A stretch of 64,000 bases of DNA, from assembly GCF_031877795.1 (NCBI RefSeq), contig NC_133932.1, forward strand, positions 39,632,180 through 39,696,179. Direction: 5' to 3'. Below the pieces are notes generated by a model, which was not told the origin of the DNA, did no database searches, and saw only the letters and a program-made list of their open reading frames with translations. The position numbers and the translations under genes were made by a program. The DNA comes from Strix aluco. Its lineage: Eukaryota; Chordata; Aves; Strigiformes; Strigidae. This document shows, one piece after another, positions 48,501 through 60,770 of the stretch (its first letter is position 1; every line of letters begins with the position of its first letter).

Positions 48501-51500
48501 TGAGATTCACCAGGCTCCAGCGAGACTGAACTGAAATGCCTTTAAAAGCCATTAAGGGGTATATCACTCTACAGCCTGCAGCAGAAACATGGTCTGTGGG
48601 GCTAAGGAGCCCAAGTCCTGACTTGTCATCCCCCATGTAGGTAGCAGACAACAGAGAGTTGAAAAAGTGGTTACAAAAAGCCCCCTCACAAACTCCAAGG
48701 CAGTGAACTATATTATTTTCCATTGGGAAAGGTGCTGCCAGTCCACTAACCTGGGGAGAGGATGTTTATCACCCATGGTAGAAAGTGTGGCTGCCGCCCC
48801 ATGCTGAAGGTGTCCTCTCCCAGACGGTGCCCAAAGTCATGTCGTGCCCCCTTGAATAACCTGCCTGGGATGGGCCGAGCTCTGCTGTGATCCCACCAGG
48901 AGATACTGTGGGGAGGAGCATGCTGCCCTTGCTGGGAAGAGGCCATGTTCCCACAGTGCCCAAGTCAGCACTATAAAGCTACTCCTCAGGGAAGATTAAT
49001 AATTTAGAAATAAACTGAAGCTTCTATTGTGTTCTGAGTAGGCTGTCATATTTACTTATCATGACAATGTCTGAGCCCCTTCCGGTAATGCACTCGGCTA
49101 TCTGATGAACATTTGGTATGTTTGTTCTCTTGTCCTCTGCCCAAAAAGTGAAATGCCAGCCTCCTTGATTGCTTGGACAGCAGGAGGCACTCGCTCAAGT
49201 GCTGGACACCATTGATCAGATAACAGATAGTCCTGTTATAGGCATTCAGAGTAGGGTCTAACAGCACAAGGTATTCATGAGCAGGGACCACTCGTGGTCC
49301 ATTGAAAGCTTAGAAACACATGCCCTTGAAGAAGGGTTGTCAACTGGTTTGGTAGCTCTCCCCGCTATCTGGGGTATTTGTTGAACCCACATAGACCCAT
49401 GAGACCGATTTAGGCTCTTCAGTTTTCTTCAGTGATTCCTGGAACTGTTGTGGGATAGCTTTTCCTGGACAAGCCTGTGTGCCAGCACCCCTGTCCCAGA
49501 GTACACATGTGACTCAGTTCATCCATTACAGTTGAGGTGCCCAGGAGTAGATACTGTGCTTTAAATTCACAGCTGTCACTAATACCAGATAGATTTTCTG
49601 TGTGGACAGGCCCCTGTGAAAATCAAGAGTGTCCTGGAAATGTTCACAGTCATCTCATATTGCAGGCAAAGGGGTAATAAGACACACCACAGTTCAGGGG
49701 CAAGACGCAAGCTATGAACATAGGCATAGACAGAAGTTAAGAGTGAGACATGCTTACCTTCCTGTTAGCTAAACCAAGGGGCTGCAACTCCTATGGAAAG
49801 TGCTTAACGAGAAAGGGAAGAGTGATTGAACTCAATCTGCATTCAGCCTATTTCATGAAACCAGCACATTGAGAGATCCTTTCTGAGAAGCCTTGAAATG
49901 GGATGACCCGAAGCCGGACAGTTTACAGGAATACACAGCGTGTAGCACGGTCTCTCCGTTAGCTGAATGGAGGGAACAGCTTAGTCACCATTAGGGGAAC
50001 CGTTCACGGACAGCTGAAACCTTCACCTCCTGTTGCAACAGATGAGTTGTTTTTTTCTTGCCCACCACTTATGTCACCACTTGTGTGTGGCAGACAACTC
50101 TCCCCCACTTCCCAGCAAGCTTTCCGTGTCACTGAGTCACACCATTGCTGTCCCTGCAGGGAGGTGCCCAAAAATCTCGCAGGGAACATTGCAAATACCT
50201 TGGCTGAACAGCAGCTGAGGCACAAGGGAGTAGATATTCATGGGGGCTGATATTTGGGTAACACTGCAGCTTCTTACTGAAACTGCAGCTCTTTATGAGA
50301 AGCAACAGGGGTCCTCCAAAGGCTTGACTCAGTGGCCGTGAGGTAAATGCCTTTCATCAGAGGCCAGCCGAAAAGTTCCCTGAGATCAAAGGAGACTCAC
50401 ACTGATCCCAGTGGGTTTTTACTCAGGGGTTAAGGGTCTGGGGTTAGGTTTGCAGAGGGATTAAGACGTTACTTCTGTTCATGAGCTAAAGGTGGGTCCA
50501 TTCTGTGAAATTCTTCCTGGCAGCAGCGCCCTTATATCTAAGGGTTTGAGAATTAAGACTCTGAGTAAAGGGATTTAAACCTACATTTCCCATCCCATCT
50601 GACACTGCATAGCACGCTGGGGTCGGAAGAGATGATCTCATTCCCTCCTGCCGAAGCTGTTCCGCTTGACATAGATAAATTAAGTATTGATGCAAGTATT
50701 GATTACTGTTGTGCTACGTATTGGAAAACTTATCCTCATCCTTTAGTGGACGTTTTTCCATCTCGCTATAATTAGATGCCCAAACGTATACTCTTCCCCT
50801 GAGGAGACAGGGCTGGATTGTCACAATGTCCTATAGGTCAAGACTAGGGCTGGTGGGCAGGGCGGTAGGAGGAGGCACCATTGCCTTGGTAAGCAGAGGG
50901 AGAGCACTGCCCAGGACAAGCAGCGGCTGGCAGCGAGAGCAGTGCACCAGCAGAGCCCACACCTGAGGGCTGAGGGCTGCAGGTGCTGGCTTGTGTTTAG
51001 AGACTGTGTTTGAAGAGCACAGTGAGCGCAAGGGGGAGGAGATTCTTTGAGAGGGTTGCTGTGCATTGGAAATCACTAGTTGGGACTGGGAAGACCCCAA
51101 GTAGGATGTTTCTAAGGAAAAGACTCCTCTGGCACTGTGATTCTTGCTGTGACTTTTCAACAGTGTTTATGAATACGTTATATGAGGCCATATCTGCAAC
51201 GGGAGTATTTTATCAACCTGGGTTCAACAATATTGGCAAGGCACATGGCTTGTACTGTGCTTTGGGTCAACATAGTAGAGCCACATGCATGTCCCTGAGC
51301 AAAGCTGAGCGAACTATTGCAGTGAGCTGGTGGTCACTGTGCTTTTGCTTAGGGAGTTTGCAAACTGTCTTGGTGAGGATCACACCCCTTTATACCCCAG
51401 GTTAACCCAGCAGGTCTGTAGTATAGACGTGGTCTGCATTAATCACATCCTCTACCGGCGCACAGACACATTTTGAAAACACCTTAATGCTTTTACATTT

Positions 51501-54500
51501 TGGAAGCCCTTCACGTGCAGGATGCAAACAAAGTAGAGTCAAAGAGTCCTACAAATATTAAAGCCCCAAAACCAGAGCAGGGCATAACAGTTCCTCCCAC
51601 TATGAGGTGTGACCTATGTTCTTTTCAGATTTTGCTCCAAATCACAAGGTTAATACAGGTCTTACAGCACAGAGACATTTCCAGTAGAAACTGAGTAGTT
51701 TCAGTTAAAGTGATATACGAATACAATGGTTTCATATCTATGAGGCAAAATTAAATGGAAATGTATTTTTGGTCAAAATAGCTGATGGATCTTTTGATCA
51801 AAAGAAGATTTTCCAATGAGACTGCAATTAAGGTACACCTACATCAGAGGTGAATCTGCCTGGACCACTCCTAAGACATAGCAGCAATCTGCCCTGTGGT
51901 TCTGACCTGGTGTTATTGATGATCTCTGGGGTCTTTGAGGTAAGTCATGGGGCTGTGTACCAATGCCATTCACTGGCATAGAGTGCATTCACTTCAGAAA
52001 TAAGACGTAAACAATAGGTCAGATAAGAACTGTCACGTTATTCGCAAACAGTGAAAACAAAACTTAAATAGGCCACTTTTTTGTAACATGATGTAAGCTG
52101 TCTGTCAATAAAGGCATCCTTGAGTATTTACTGGCACTGAGGGAGACAACCAAAACATTTTGCAGTTTATCAGCCTCTCTGTAGGGTGAATAATTGCACA
52201 TGGTGGAACTTTTTTCTTTTCTTTTGTTTTCATTCCCGAAATCAACTGAGAAGTGCATGATTTCTCACTGAAAATATCACCAGTTTCTGCAATTCTGTCA
52301 GTATCAATAGATTTCAGTGATGCCTTTGATGTGGAGATGTGTTGGTGAAGCAAACGCACCACAGTCTGGTTTTAATGCTTTCAGCGTGTATGCTCTCATT
52401 GGAGAAGAGTGGAGAGAGGGATATGAAACAAAAACACAAAAAGTACTTTACATGACACCTTATCCCACCCAGATGCAGAGAAGCACTTAAATTTCACAGT
52501 TCCTCTCTGAATGGTGCTTCTGTTAACAGCTTAAAGCAACATTGCCTAAAGTGGCATTTATCTTTGGGGCTATCTATCAGATTCCTTTCTAATTTTGTTA
52601 CGTGCATGTTCCTTGCTGTTTACGCCATACATGGTTAAAGGGAATCTTTGCTGCTTCTCCACAGGTTACAGCAAGGTCAGGACTGAGCACTGTACATCCT
52701 TTCGCTTCCTAAATATTGGACACTTAATCCCAAAGGCTCTGTCACGGAAGTGGAAACGCACCTACAAGGATACCTTCTCTCCAGTCTGCCCGTAAGGAGG
52801 TTACCTCTGCACACAAAACCCAGCAGCTGCATGGAAAGCCTTCTCTGGAAGCCTGCCCTGGGATTCTGCAGCATAAGGATGAGTTTACGTAGGATTTCAG
52901 GTGGAAATGAGCCAGTTTCTTCCTGCTTTAGGTTTATGTTTAAATCCCTTGGCAAGAAGGGATTTATCCTTGTGCTGACCTATCCTGGGGACTTCTGAGA
53001 CAGGCAAAGCAACTCAGACCCTAGAGTGACCTGGGTGGTGGTCCCAGCTCTGGCCAGGGCCTGCACAAGGTGTCCTTGTCAACTCACAGCCCTGCTCTAG
53101 TTCCCCAAGGTGTACAGAGTTGTCTCTTTCGCTGGACATTTTGAGAACAACCACACAGTACTTACACAGAATTAATTTGCAGCCCATTAAAACTGGAAGG
53201 CAAATCTCCTCTGCCTTTGGCTTGCCAGTGGACAAATGTTGGCTTACTTACAGTGGTGGAGGGAGGCGTTATGATTTAGATGTTCAATAGTTTCTTCATT
53301 CTGGCCCATCAGACAAAAATTAGGGCCTTGATGAACAACATCGACCATTTCTAGTGCATTACAGGTGTTTGCATGCCAAGGAGCCTACACCTCCCATCCC
53401 TCCACTTCCTCCAGGAGGAAGGTCCAAGTGCTATGCAGTGTTAAAGCAGTAGCAGTAAGGTGCCTTAGGAGGCAAGTCCCCATCTGCTGCTTCTGTTTGA
53501 GAGGGACAGGCTTAGTAAGCAGAGCCCCAACCAGCCTGGGGAAGCACTTGGCAAAGATGGTGCAAGCCCACCCTTTACACCAGCACACATGGAACTGAGT
53601 CTCTGTGGTCTGTTCATCCTCAGTAAACCCGCTGTCCTCTGCCACTGAGAGGCAGAAAAACAAAGAACTGAGCAGGACAAGTGGTAGCTTCCTTCTTTAA
53701 TGCTTCGATGGGAATTACTTGCACAGAATAAAAACATTTGATGTTGAACGCCACCCCAGACATCTTAACCATGATACACAGATACATGGAGAACCCCTTT
53801 TCTAAGGATACCTCTGCATATGCCCCACTGACCATGCAAAAGCTTAGGCTACAATGAACTGTCAGGATCGGAGAACTGAGTCTAGATTTTGGGACAAAAG
53901 TTACACTTACGATCCTCCAGTTGAGGAGATGGAGGAATAAACTGTGTTGACAAAAGATCTGAAGAAACACATCAAGAGAAGAGGAAAACACCATGCATGG
54001 TCAAAAGCCTGCATGTTCCTCAGTTCTCATAGCTTCTCTACCTCCTTGAGGGAATGCGAGAGCTTGATTGATTTCTCTGACTGCAGGAGAGGAGGCAAAT
54101 GGGGAACACTATTAATACCTCCGACTCCGATCGGTGAGCAGTCGTGGTTTGCATCTCATGAATTTCAGTAGGAGTCTGACAGAAACAGAAGGCTCCTTTG
54201 CTGTTTATGGCACACGAACAGCTGTTCGAGAGGAGAAACATCTCTGCAGCAGATGAGTCTGCTGTAACAGTCATCCCTAGATTTTCGGGAATTTCTGGTG
54301 GTTTAATCCGTTCTATACCACAGCTGTCTGCACAAGGCTAAGTGCGAACACACCCCCCTCTATCTCAGACAGACACCTGTAAATCTGATAGAGAAGGCAA
54401 AATTAACACCAGGCTAACTGAATTAACTTTAACGAAGTTACTTCTGATTTACACCTGTTTGCCCAGGACAAGAATCAAGACCTGTATGCTGAATCTATTT

Positions 54501-55803
54501 CACCATGTCATGGTTTTGTAACACTAGAGAAGATTAACGAATATATTTCCATCAATTCCATTTATTCACTCCTGTGCAGTAGGCTCCAAAAATCTTGTAA
54601 GAGTCATTGAAATCTGGCAATGGGCAGTTAACAGGCACCAGTGAAATGGGATTACTGTTATTTTACATTTAACAATTAGGAGAACTATTAATCCACACAT
54701 GTCAGGGGGAGGAATAGCAGCCTTTCTCCTACATGAACAGTCTTGCAGGGTTTTCTCAGCCCTTTAAAATGTCTATATGCACGCTAATGTGCCTATGTGG
54801 GTGTGCAATCGTGCCTCCGTGCAGAGTGGGACATACAGTGAGACACGTCTTCATTGAAGACAGGGTCACTTAGGAAGGGGTTGGGGTTTTTTTTAATCTT
54901 TCCCTGACCACAGCAAACATTTAAGGGCTGTGAGAACTTCCTTTGCTACTCGTGTGTCTGGTGAGGACACACTTCTGAAACAACAACCACAAGGGAGATT
55001 TGCCCCTGCCAACAGCCTTGTCCCACCAGTGCTCCTTCCTACTGCCCCACCGGGGCAGCCTCTGCTGCCACACTTTTTAGTAGCTGGCTTTTGCCACTAC
55101 ATACCCCAGGAAAGCCAAGGCAGCGTTTTACTGCAAAGCCCTGCGTGTGCCTGTGGGTGCACATGTGCATGTGTGCAGCTGAAGCGGACGTCTTTCTGAT
55201 GGGAACTCGGAGTAGGTTGGGTGCAAAAGCTGCAGGGCCACATGCTCGGGGCTTGTAGGAAGGAGAGCGGTGGGAATCAATAAACAGACCAGGAGGATGA
55301 ATGCACATGTCCACGCTCCCTGGAAATCCCCAGGCTGCCAGTACAGCCTGCCTAGGGAAGAGTTAAAAGCAGAGCTCTGGAAAGTTTGGCCAGATGACTT
55401 CCTGATGGAGTTTATACAAGTATAGTGTGCACAAGGACGTATGTGCCTACGTGCCACTTCTCCCGAAGCAGCCTGAGCCGAGCAGAGAAAGGAAAAAAAA
55501 TAATACAAACATCACAGATGGATCCAGGCTGAAAACAAGCGCCTGATGAATGTGCAGGGTCATCACACCCCTCTCATTACAAACCCAACAGACAAATCTG
55601 TATGATGCCTCCTCTGCTATGTAGCCCCCTTGCCGCAGAGCAAGATCACAGAGGGCAGAGGCGGGGGTGAGGCAGGGCAGGGGGGAGGCAGAAGAGGACA
55701 TTAGCATGAGGAATTCACAGTATCCCAAAACAGCTGCCAGTTGTTCAGCTCTTAGGACGTCCCCAGCAGTCAGAGAGATAATACAGTCATGTGCAGTCAC
55801 TGG

Positions 55804-55895
55804 GATGCCAGGGTGATGCAGGGGTGATGCAGAGGTGATGCAGGGTAATGACAGGGAGATTCCGGGGAGATACCGGGGTGATGTCAGGGTGATGC
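55804..55895. repeat. 11-bp minisatellite, about eight copies
   Basis: Units of GATGCAGGGGT type run in near-perfect 11-bp register for about 90 bp, with changes in copies five to seven and one 10-bp copy. Confidence 0.85.
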
Positions 55896-58800
55896 CTGTA
55901 GGTGCAGTCAGGAGCTGTGATGGTATATAGGTTCATACACATGAGTTGGTGTCCTAAGACCCAGCCTGGATAAAAATATCAATGAAACACTAACACAAGC
56001 TTGTTATCATGGATTGTACAAACTTGTGCAGGACATTGGCACTCAAACTGTTCCCTCTTCCCTGCTAGCTGTACATGTGCTCTGTAGATGGCAAGCCCTC
56101 AAGGTTACCTTTAATACACTAATATGCATGTCTTACCGTAGAGTTGTGATAGCTAGAGCTGCTAACCATGAGAGAAATGGTCTTCCATAAGCACAGGAAC
56201 TCTCTTCTCCCTCCTGTGATTTCTTCCAGGGAAGAATTTGCAAAGATGACTAATGATGGTTTTGATCTTCTTCTAGCTGGCTACCATGCACCCCTTTCAG
56301 CCTGGGCCATACCTAGTACTCTCTGTAGCAGCAGGAATTAGCTGTTGTAGCCAAGTGAACAGTAGTTTGTGCAGTGATTTACAACAGATTTATCTCCTCC
56401 AACTTTGGGTTAGAGTTAACACTTCAGTATTGCAGCTATATGGAAGTGGAGGTATCTCCTAAGACATCTCAGCATGTGTATGAATAGGGGAGCACAGAGC
56501 TGGCACAGGACCAAGGCAACACTTGAGATTATCAGCTTCAACTGCTTTGAGACTGTGAGCCTTTAATGTGCCATGTGCTGAGTAGCAGCCCTTGCTAGCT
56601 TCCCAAAAGAGAGGAGTCGGGGCAAGGGGTTAGGGACAAATCAAGGACTATGTTCAGTGGCCTGACTGATAGACTGTCCTGCTCTAGACAGTCAGTAAGA
56701 AGACAAACTCCATATTATTCACATTCAGCAATAGATCAACCTTGCTCTTAATTATGTCATTTCTCTAGAGCACATTTGCCGCCTCCTCCTTCAGAGCAGG
56801 GTAAGAGGGCACCACCTATGAAAGGATTAAGCACCAGTCCCTTTAGCTCTCAGTCCCTTTAGGGATGCTTAGTCAGTGAACCCGTGCTTCTCATTACATA
56901 CTTTCAACCTGCTGTCATTTGATAATCTTGTGGAAGGGTTTACAAGTTTGTGCTGTCTCAGAAATTTCTGCTTGCTCATTGCAGCTGTACTCAGAGGGGA
57001 TGCTCTGTGCACAATAAGTCTCTCAGTGAGACCATGGCTAATTGCATCAGGAGGTCAAAAGGAAGGTCTTCTAAAGTGCTACCGTTGCAAACCTCGCCTG
57101 CGTTCCCAGAGTCAAACCAGGTTGCTTACAGATCCATCATTAGCACCAATAACTAAAAGGTTGCAGATAGAACTTCCACAATGTGAAGCAAAAATAAAAA
57201 AAAAGAAAACAATTCTTTTCCTGATAGCTGTGCTGACTTTGGAAAGAAAGACACATAAATAGTAGAAATTTGCCATCTAAGTAAAGTGTACATTTTATTC
57301 ATTGATTTTTTTATATCAGAATGCTAACACTGAATCCTATTATTTGACTGCCTGGTTTCCAAAAATCATGTTGTTTCGTTCAGCTGGCCCCTACACCATT
57401 TTTTGTATTGAGCCCACAAGTGTATCTTTAACTGGAGCAATTACAAATCCTAAATTCTTGGGTGCAATTCTCTGGAAGGCAGTTTTGACTTTTTACTTAC
57501 TCTGTTCCTTTTCTGGATACTTCCATTTTTACATTTCTATCAAAGATCTGTGTCATTTCCATCTTGTTTCTCTAATGCTCAAAGCAAAAGAAAACTCTTG
57601 TGTTACAGTCTGAAGTGCAGGTAGGGGAATTAGGAGGAAGATATGTTTCATACTGGACCAGTAGCAAGAGGTCTGCTGAAGATGAGAAGCCAGGGAGTTG
57701 ATTTTTGCAGCGGCAGATTCAGAGCTGATTTTCCACCTCTTTGCATTTCACCCTCTCTACAGACTAGCATAGGCTCAAGCCAGGATGATTAGGATTAGAA
57801 TGAAGTGAGATAGTGGAAAAGAAGTGATTTCATCTTAATGCAAACATTTCACACTGGATTGTCTCCCGCTTGAGCTGATGTGTTAAAGAACAGGGATGTT
57901 TACCAGTGTGTGGCAAACTTAATTTACACTGCGTATACAGCCTGCATTGCACTGTAACCAGAAGTGTCCCTGCTCCTGGATTGCTGCCTGAAACCCAGTC
58001 AGAGAGCACAGAGCATGGTTCAGACTCCCTACCTGAATGACAGACGTCTAATGCCAGCCATTACAGTGGTTTCCCTGTTTGGGTGGGAAGGACGAGCAGC
58101 ATCAAACAATGGGTGGATTCATACCAGATTTATTCCAAAACCTAAGAATCAAATCCATCTTTCCTAAGAAACAAGCTCCCTTTTCAAAAAGAAGAGTAAT
58201 TTAAGGTCAAATACTTTCATCCTAAGCAACATGAAATGAAGAATAGCAAAATTTTGTTGGCATCCTGTGTGGTTTACCAGTGGTCCCTCAGTTCAGGGGA
58301 GGAATGCAACGTCCTGCCTGCACAATGCAAAGGCCAGCAAGCCCTGTCGCAACACCGCATGGCAGCAGAATGACATCAGGTCACATTACATGGGAGCGTG
58401 CCACGCAGAAAAGGTCATACCCTGGGCTCCATCCCAGCCTGCCCCACTTGGAAACTGGGTTTTTGTACCTGGCACTAGCTGCCTTGTTCTGGAAAACACC
58501 CGCTCCAGGCTCAGCTTCCCACAGGGCTGTGGGTAGATGCCACCCGAGCCCCGGACAGCAGCTGATCCCTGGCAGGAAAGCTCTGAGCAAGCACAGGCAG
58601 TAGAGAAAAATAAAGGAGTCAAAAAGGAGGGCTCGTTTCTTAGAAAGAGAACACAACGGGTCACTCTGGGTCTGGCCAGCTGGTACAGGGTGTTTCACAG
58701 ACACCAGACCTACATGAACTGAAGTGACTGCCAAGAGCTGCCCAGAAATGAGCTTGACCCTCTTAGGACAACCACAGCTGACAGCCTCACTTGCAGGACA

Positions 58801-59910
58801 GCTTCTCCCTCTCTTTATTCCTTTTGGGGTATTTCCTGAGCCACTGCAAGCTAAACGTAGACCCACAGGGGCTGACAGATACCAGCAATGCCTGGCAACG
58901 CCCCCACGGATATAACCAGTCACATCTGTGTCCTCCCCCCCAGTATGAATTGCCATGTGTCACTGGGTTATAAAGCAGCAATTTGTGCCCTTGCAGGTGC
59001 CGGCTCTTGGTAAGATGGCTCCGTGGCCCTTGCCAGTCCGTTAACCCCTTTGCAACAGCAGTGAGGCTGGTTTCTTTCCAGCCCCATGAACCCCTGGGGA
59101 ATGGTGGGCAATGTGGTCCCCAAAGCGTGGCTGCAGGGTGTAGGCCAGCTTTGCCAACCCAGAACGGTCTTGCACAGTCTTGAAGTGAAAACCAATCTTC
59201 TTAGGCAGGAACTGTGCTTGATTTTGCATGAGATATCCAGGCACCTTCAACACCTGCGGCAGTGACTGCTGCTGGGAGCTGAGCTGGTGTCCCCCAGTGG
59301 TGCTGCACTGTGCCTTGCTCTCCCACCCATCTAACCATCGGTACCTAGAGTGCGTTTCCATCCTCAGAGGGACTCTGCCCTGCCTAATTTGTTAGTTTTG
59401 TACCATCAGAGTCTTACTAAGGGATTGCATCCAAGCTAGGCTCTTGACTTTCCCCATTTATTAAAATGCCTACCAGTTTGGATGCTTGTGGACCTGATGG
59501 TCTCGCTGCTGCAGCAGGTTAAAAAGGGAAGCACATCCTAAATTCTCCTAGTTTTGGGGACATAACAGGGCTCATGTGACTTGTGATGAGGTCTGGAACA
59601 TCCAAGGAGTGGTTCAGTGCTCACGCTGTAACACTCAAAGCCTGGCTTAGGGCAGGAAAAGGAAATGTAGACACTAAACCACTTGCGCTCCCCATCCTTA
59701 AAAATGCCCCACAGTTTTCTTCCCCACACAAGGTGCAGCACAGTCATTTGCATCTGTTAGCCAGCGAGGGAGAAAGGGAGGAATATCTCACAAGGGCATG
59801 TTTCTCACCCATTTGGCACCCATGCAAATGGTGATGCCCTGGCAGAGTGCCAGGCTCAGTGACTAAGCCCTCAAAGAAACAATGTCAGGTGCTGGGACCC
59901 TAAAATGAAT

Positions 59911-60015
59911 AGAATAGAATAGAATAGAATAGAATAGAATAGAATAGAATAGAATAGAATAGAATAGAATAGAATAGAATAGAATAGAATAGAATAGAAT
60001 AGAATAGAATAGAAT
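59911..60015. repeat. (AGAAT)21 pentanucleotide microsatellite
   Basis: Twenty-one perfect AGAAT units (ATTCT on the minus strand) directly follow the 3' end of a minus-strand CR1. The CR1 tail repeat probably seeded the array. Confidence 0.95.
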
Positions 60016-60770
60016 AATAATTTCAGTTGAAAGGGACCTACACGATCATCTAGTCCAACTGCCTGACCACTTCAGGGCTGACCAAAAGTTCAAGTATAGA
60101 ATCATAGAACATAGAATGGTTTGTGTTGGAAGGGACCTTTAAAGATCATCTAGTCCAACCCCCCCCTTCAATGAGCAGGGACAACTTCAACTAGATCAGG
60201 TTGCTCAGAGCCCCATCCAAACTGACCTTGCATATTTCCAGGAATGGGGCATCTACCAATTCTCTGGGCAATCTGTTCCGGTGTTTCACCACCCTCATCG
60301 TAAAAAATGTCTTCCTTATATCTAGTCTGAATCTACCCTCTTTTAGTTTAAAACTGTTACTCTTGTCCTGTCACAACAGGCCCCACTAAAAAGTCTGTCC
60401 CCATCTTTCTTACAAACTCCCTTTAAGTACAAAAGGCCACAATAAGGTCTCCGCAGAACCTTCGCTTGTCCAGGTTGAACAACTCCAACTCTCTCAGCCT
60501 TTCCTCATAGGAGAGGTGTTCCTTCCCTCTCATCATTTTTGTGTCCTTCCTCTGGACCCCCTTGAGCAGGTCCATGTCTTTCCTGTGCTGAGGGCTCCTA
60601 AGCTGGATGCAGTACTCCAGGTGGGGTCTCACAAGAGCTGAGTAGAGGGACAGAATCATTTCACTCGAGGTGTTATTAAGGGCATTGTCCAAATGCCTCT
60701 TAAACACTGACAGGCATGGGAGATTGACCAACTCTCTAGGAAGCCTCTTCCAAGCTTCCTAGGTATCAGC
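60016..60770 (-). mobile_element. outer CR1 LINE (element A), split by a second CR1
   Basis: On the minus strand the outer element reads GAGAGTTGGTCAATCTCCCA and AAGAGGCATTTGGACAATGC down to about 60669. It resumes below 60094 with TTGAACTTTTGGTCAGCCCT and ends at AACTGAAATTATT before the ATTCT array. The two halves fit one CR1 3' end, so the middle part is a later insertion. Confidence 0.75.
60095..60668 (-). mobile_element. inner CR1 LINE (element B) nested in element A
   Basis: The element encodes the reverse-transcriptase C-terminal block LYSALVRPHLEYC, then EHLSYEERLRELELF, followed by the CR1 3' region. It ends ACAAACCATTCTATG and GATTCTA. It lies in the same orientation as element A. 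A 102-codon open frame (60423-60731) starts in A and continues into B. Confidence 0.8.

Larger units (their letters stand above)
45051..59910. other. intergenic sequence, 14.9 kb
   Basis: It contains the 16-bp duplication, the 11-bp minisatellite and two copies of the dispersed motif. No coding exon or large transposon was recognised. Confidence 0.55.
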
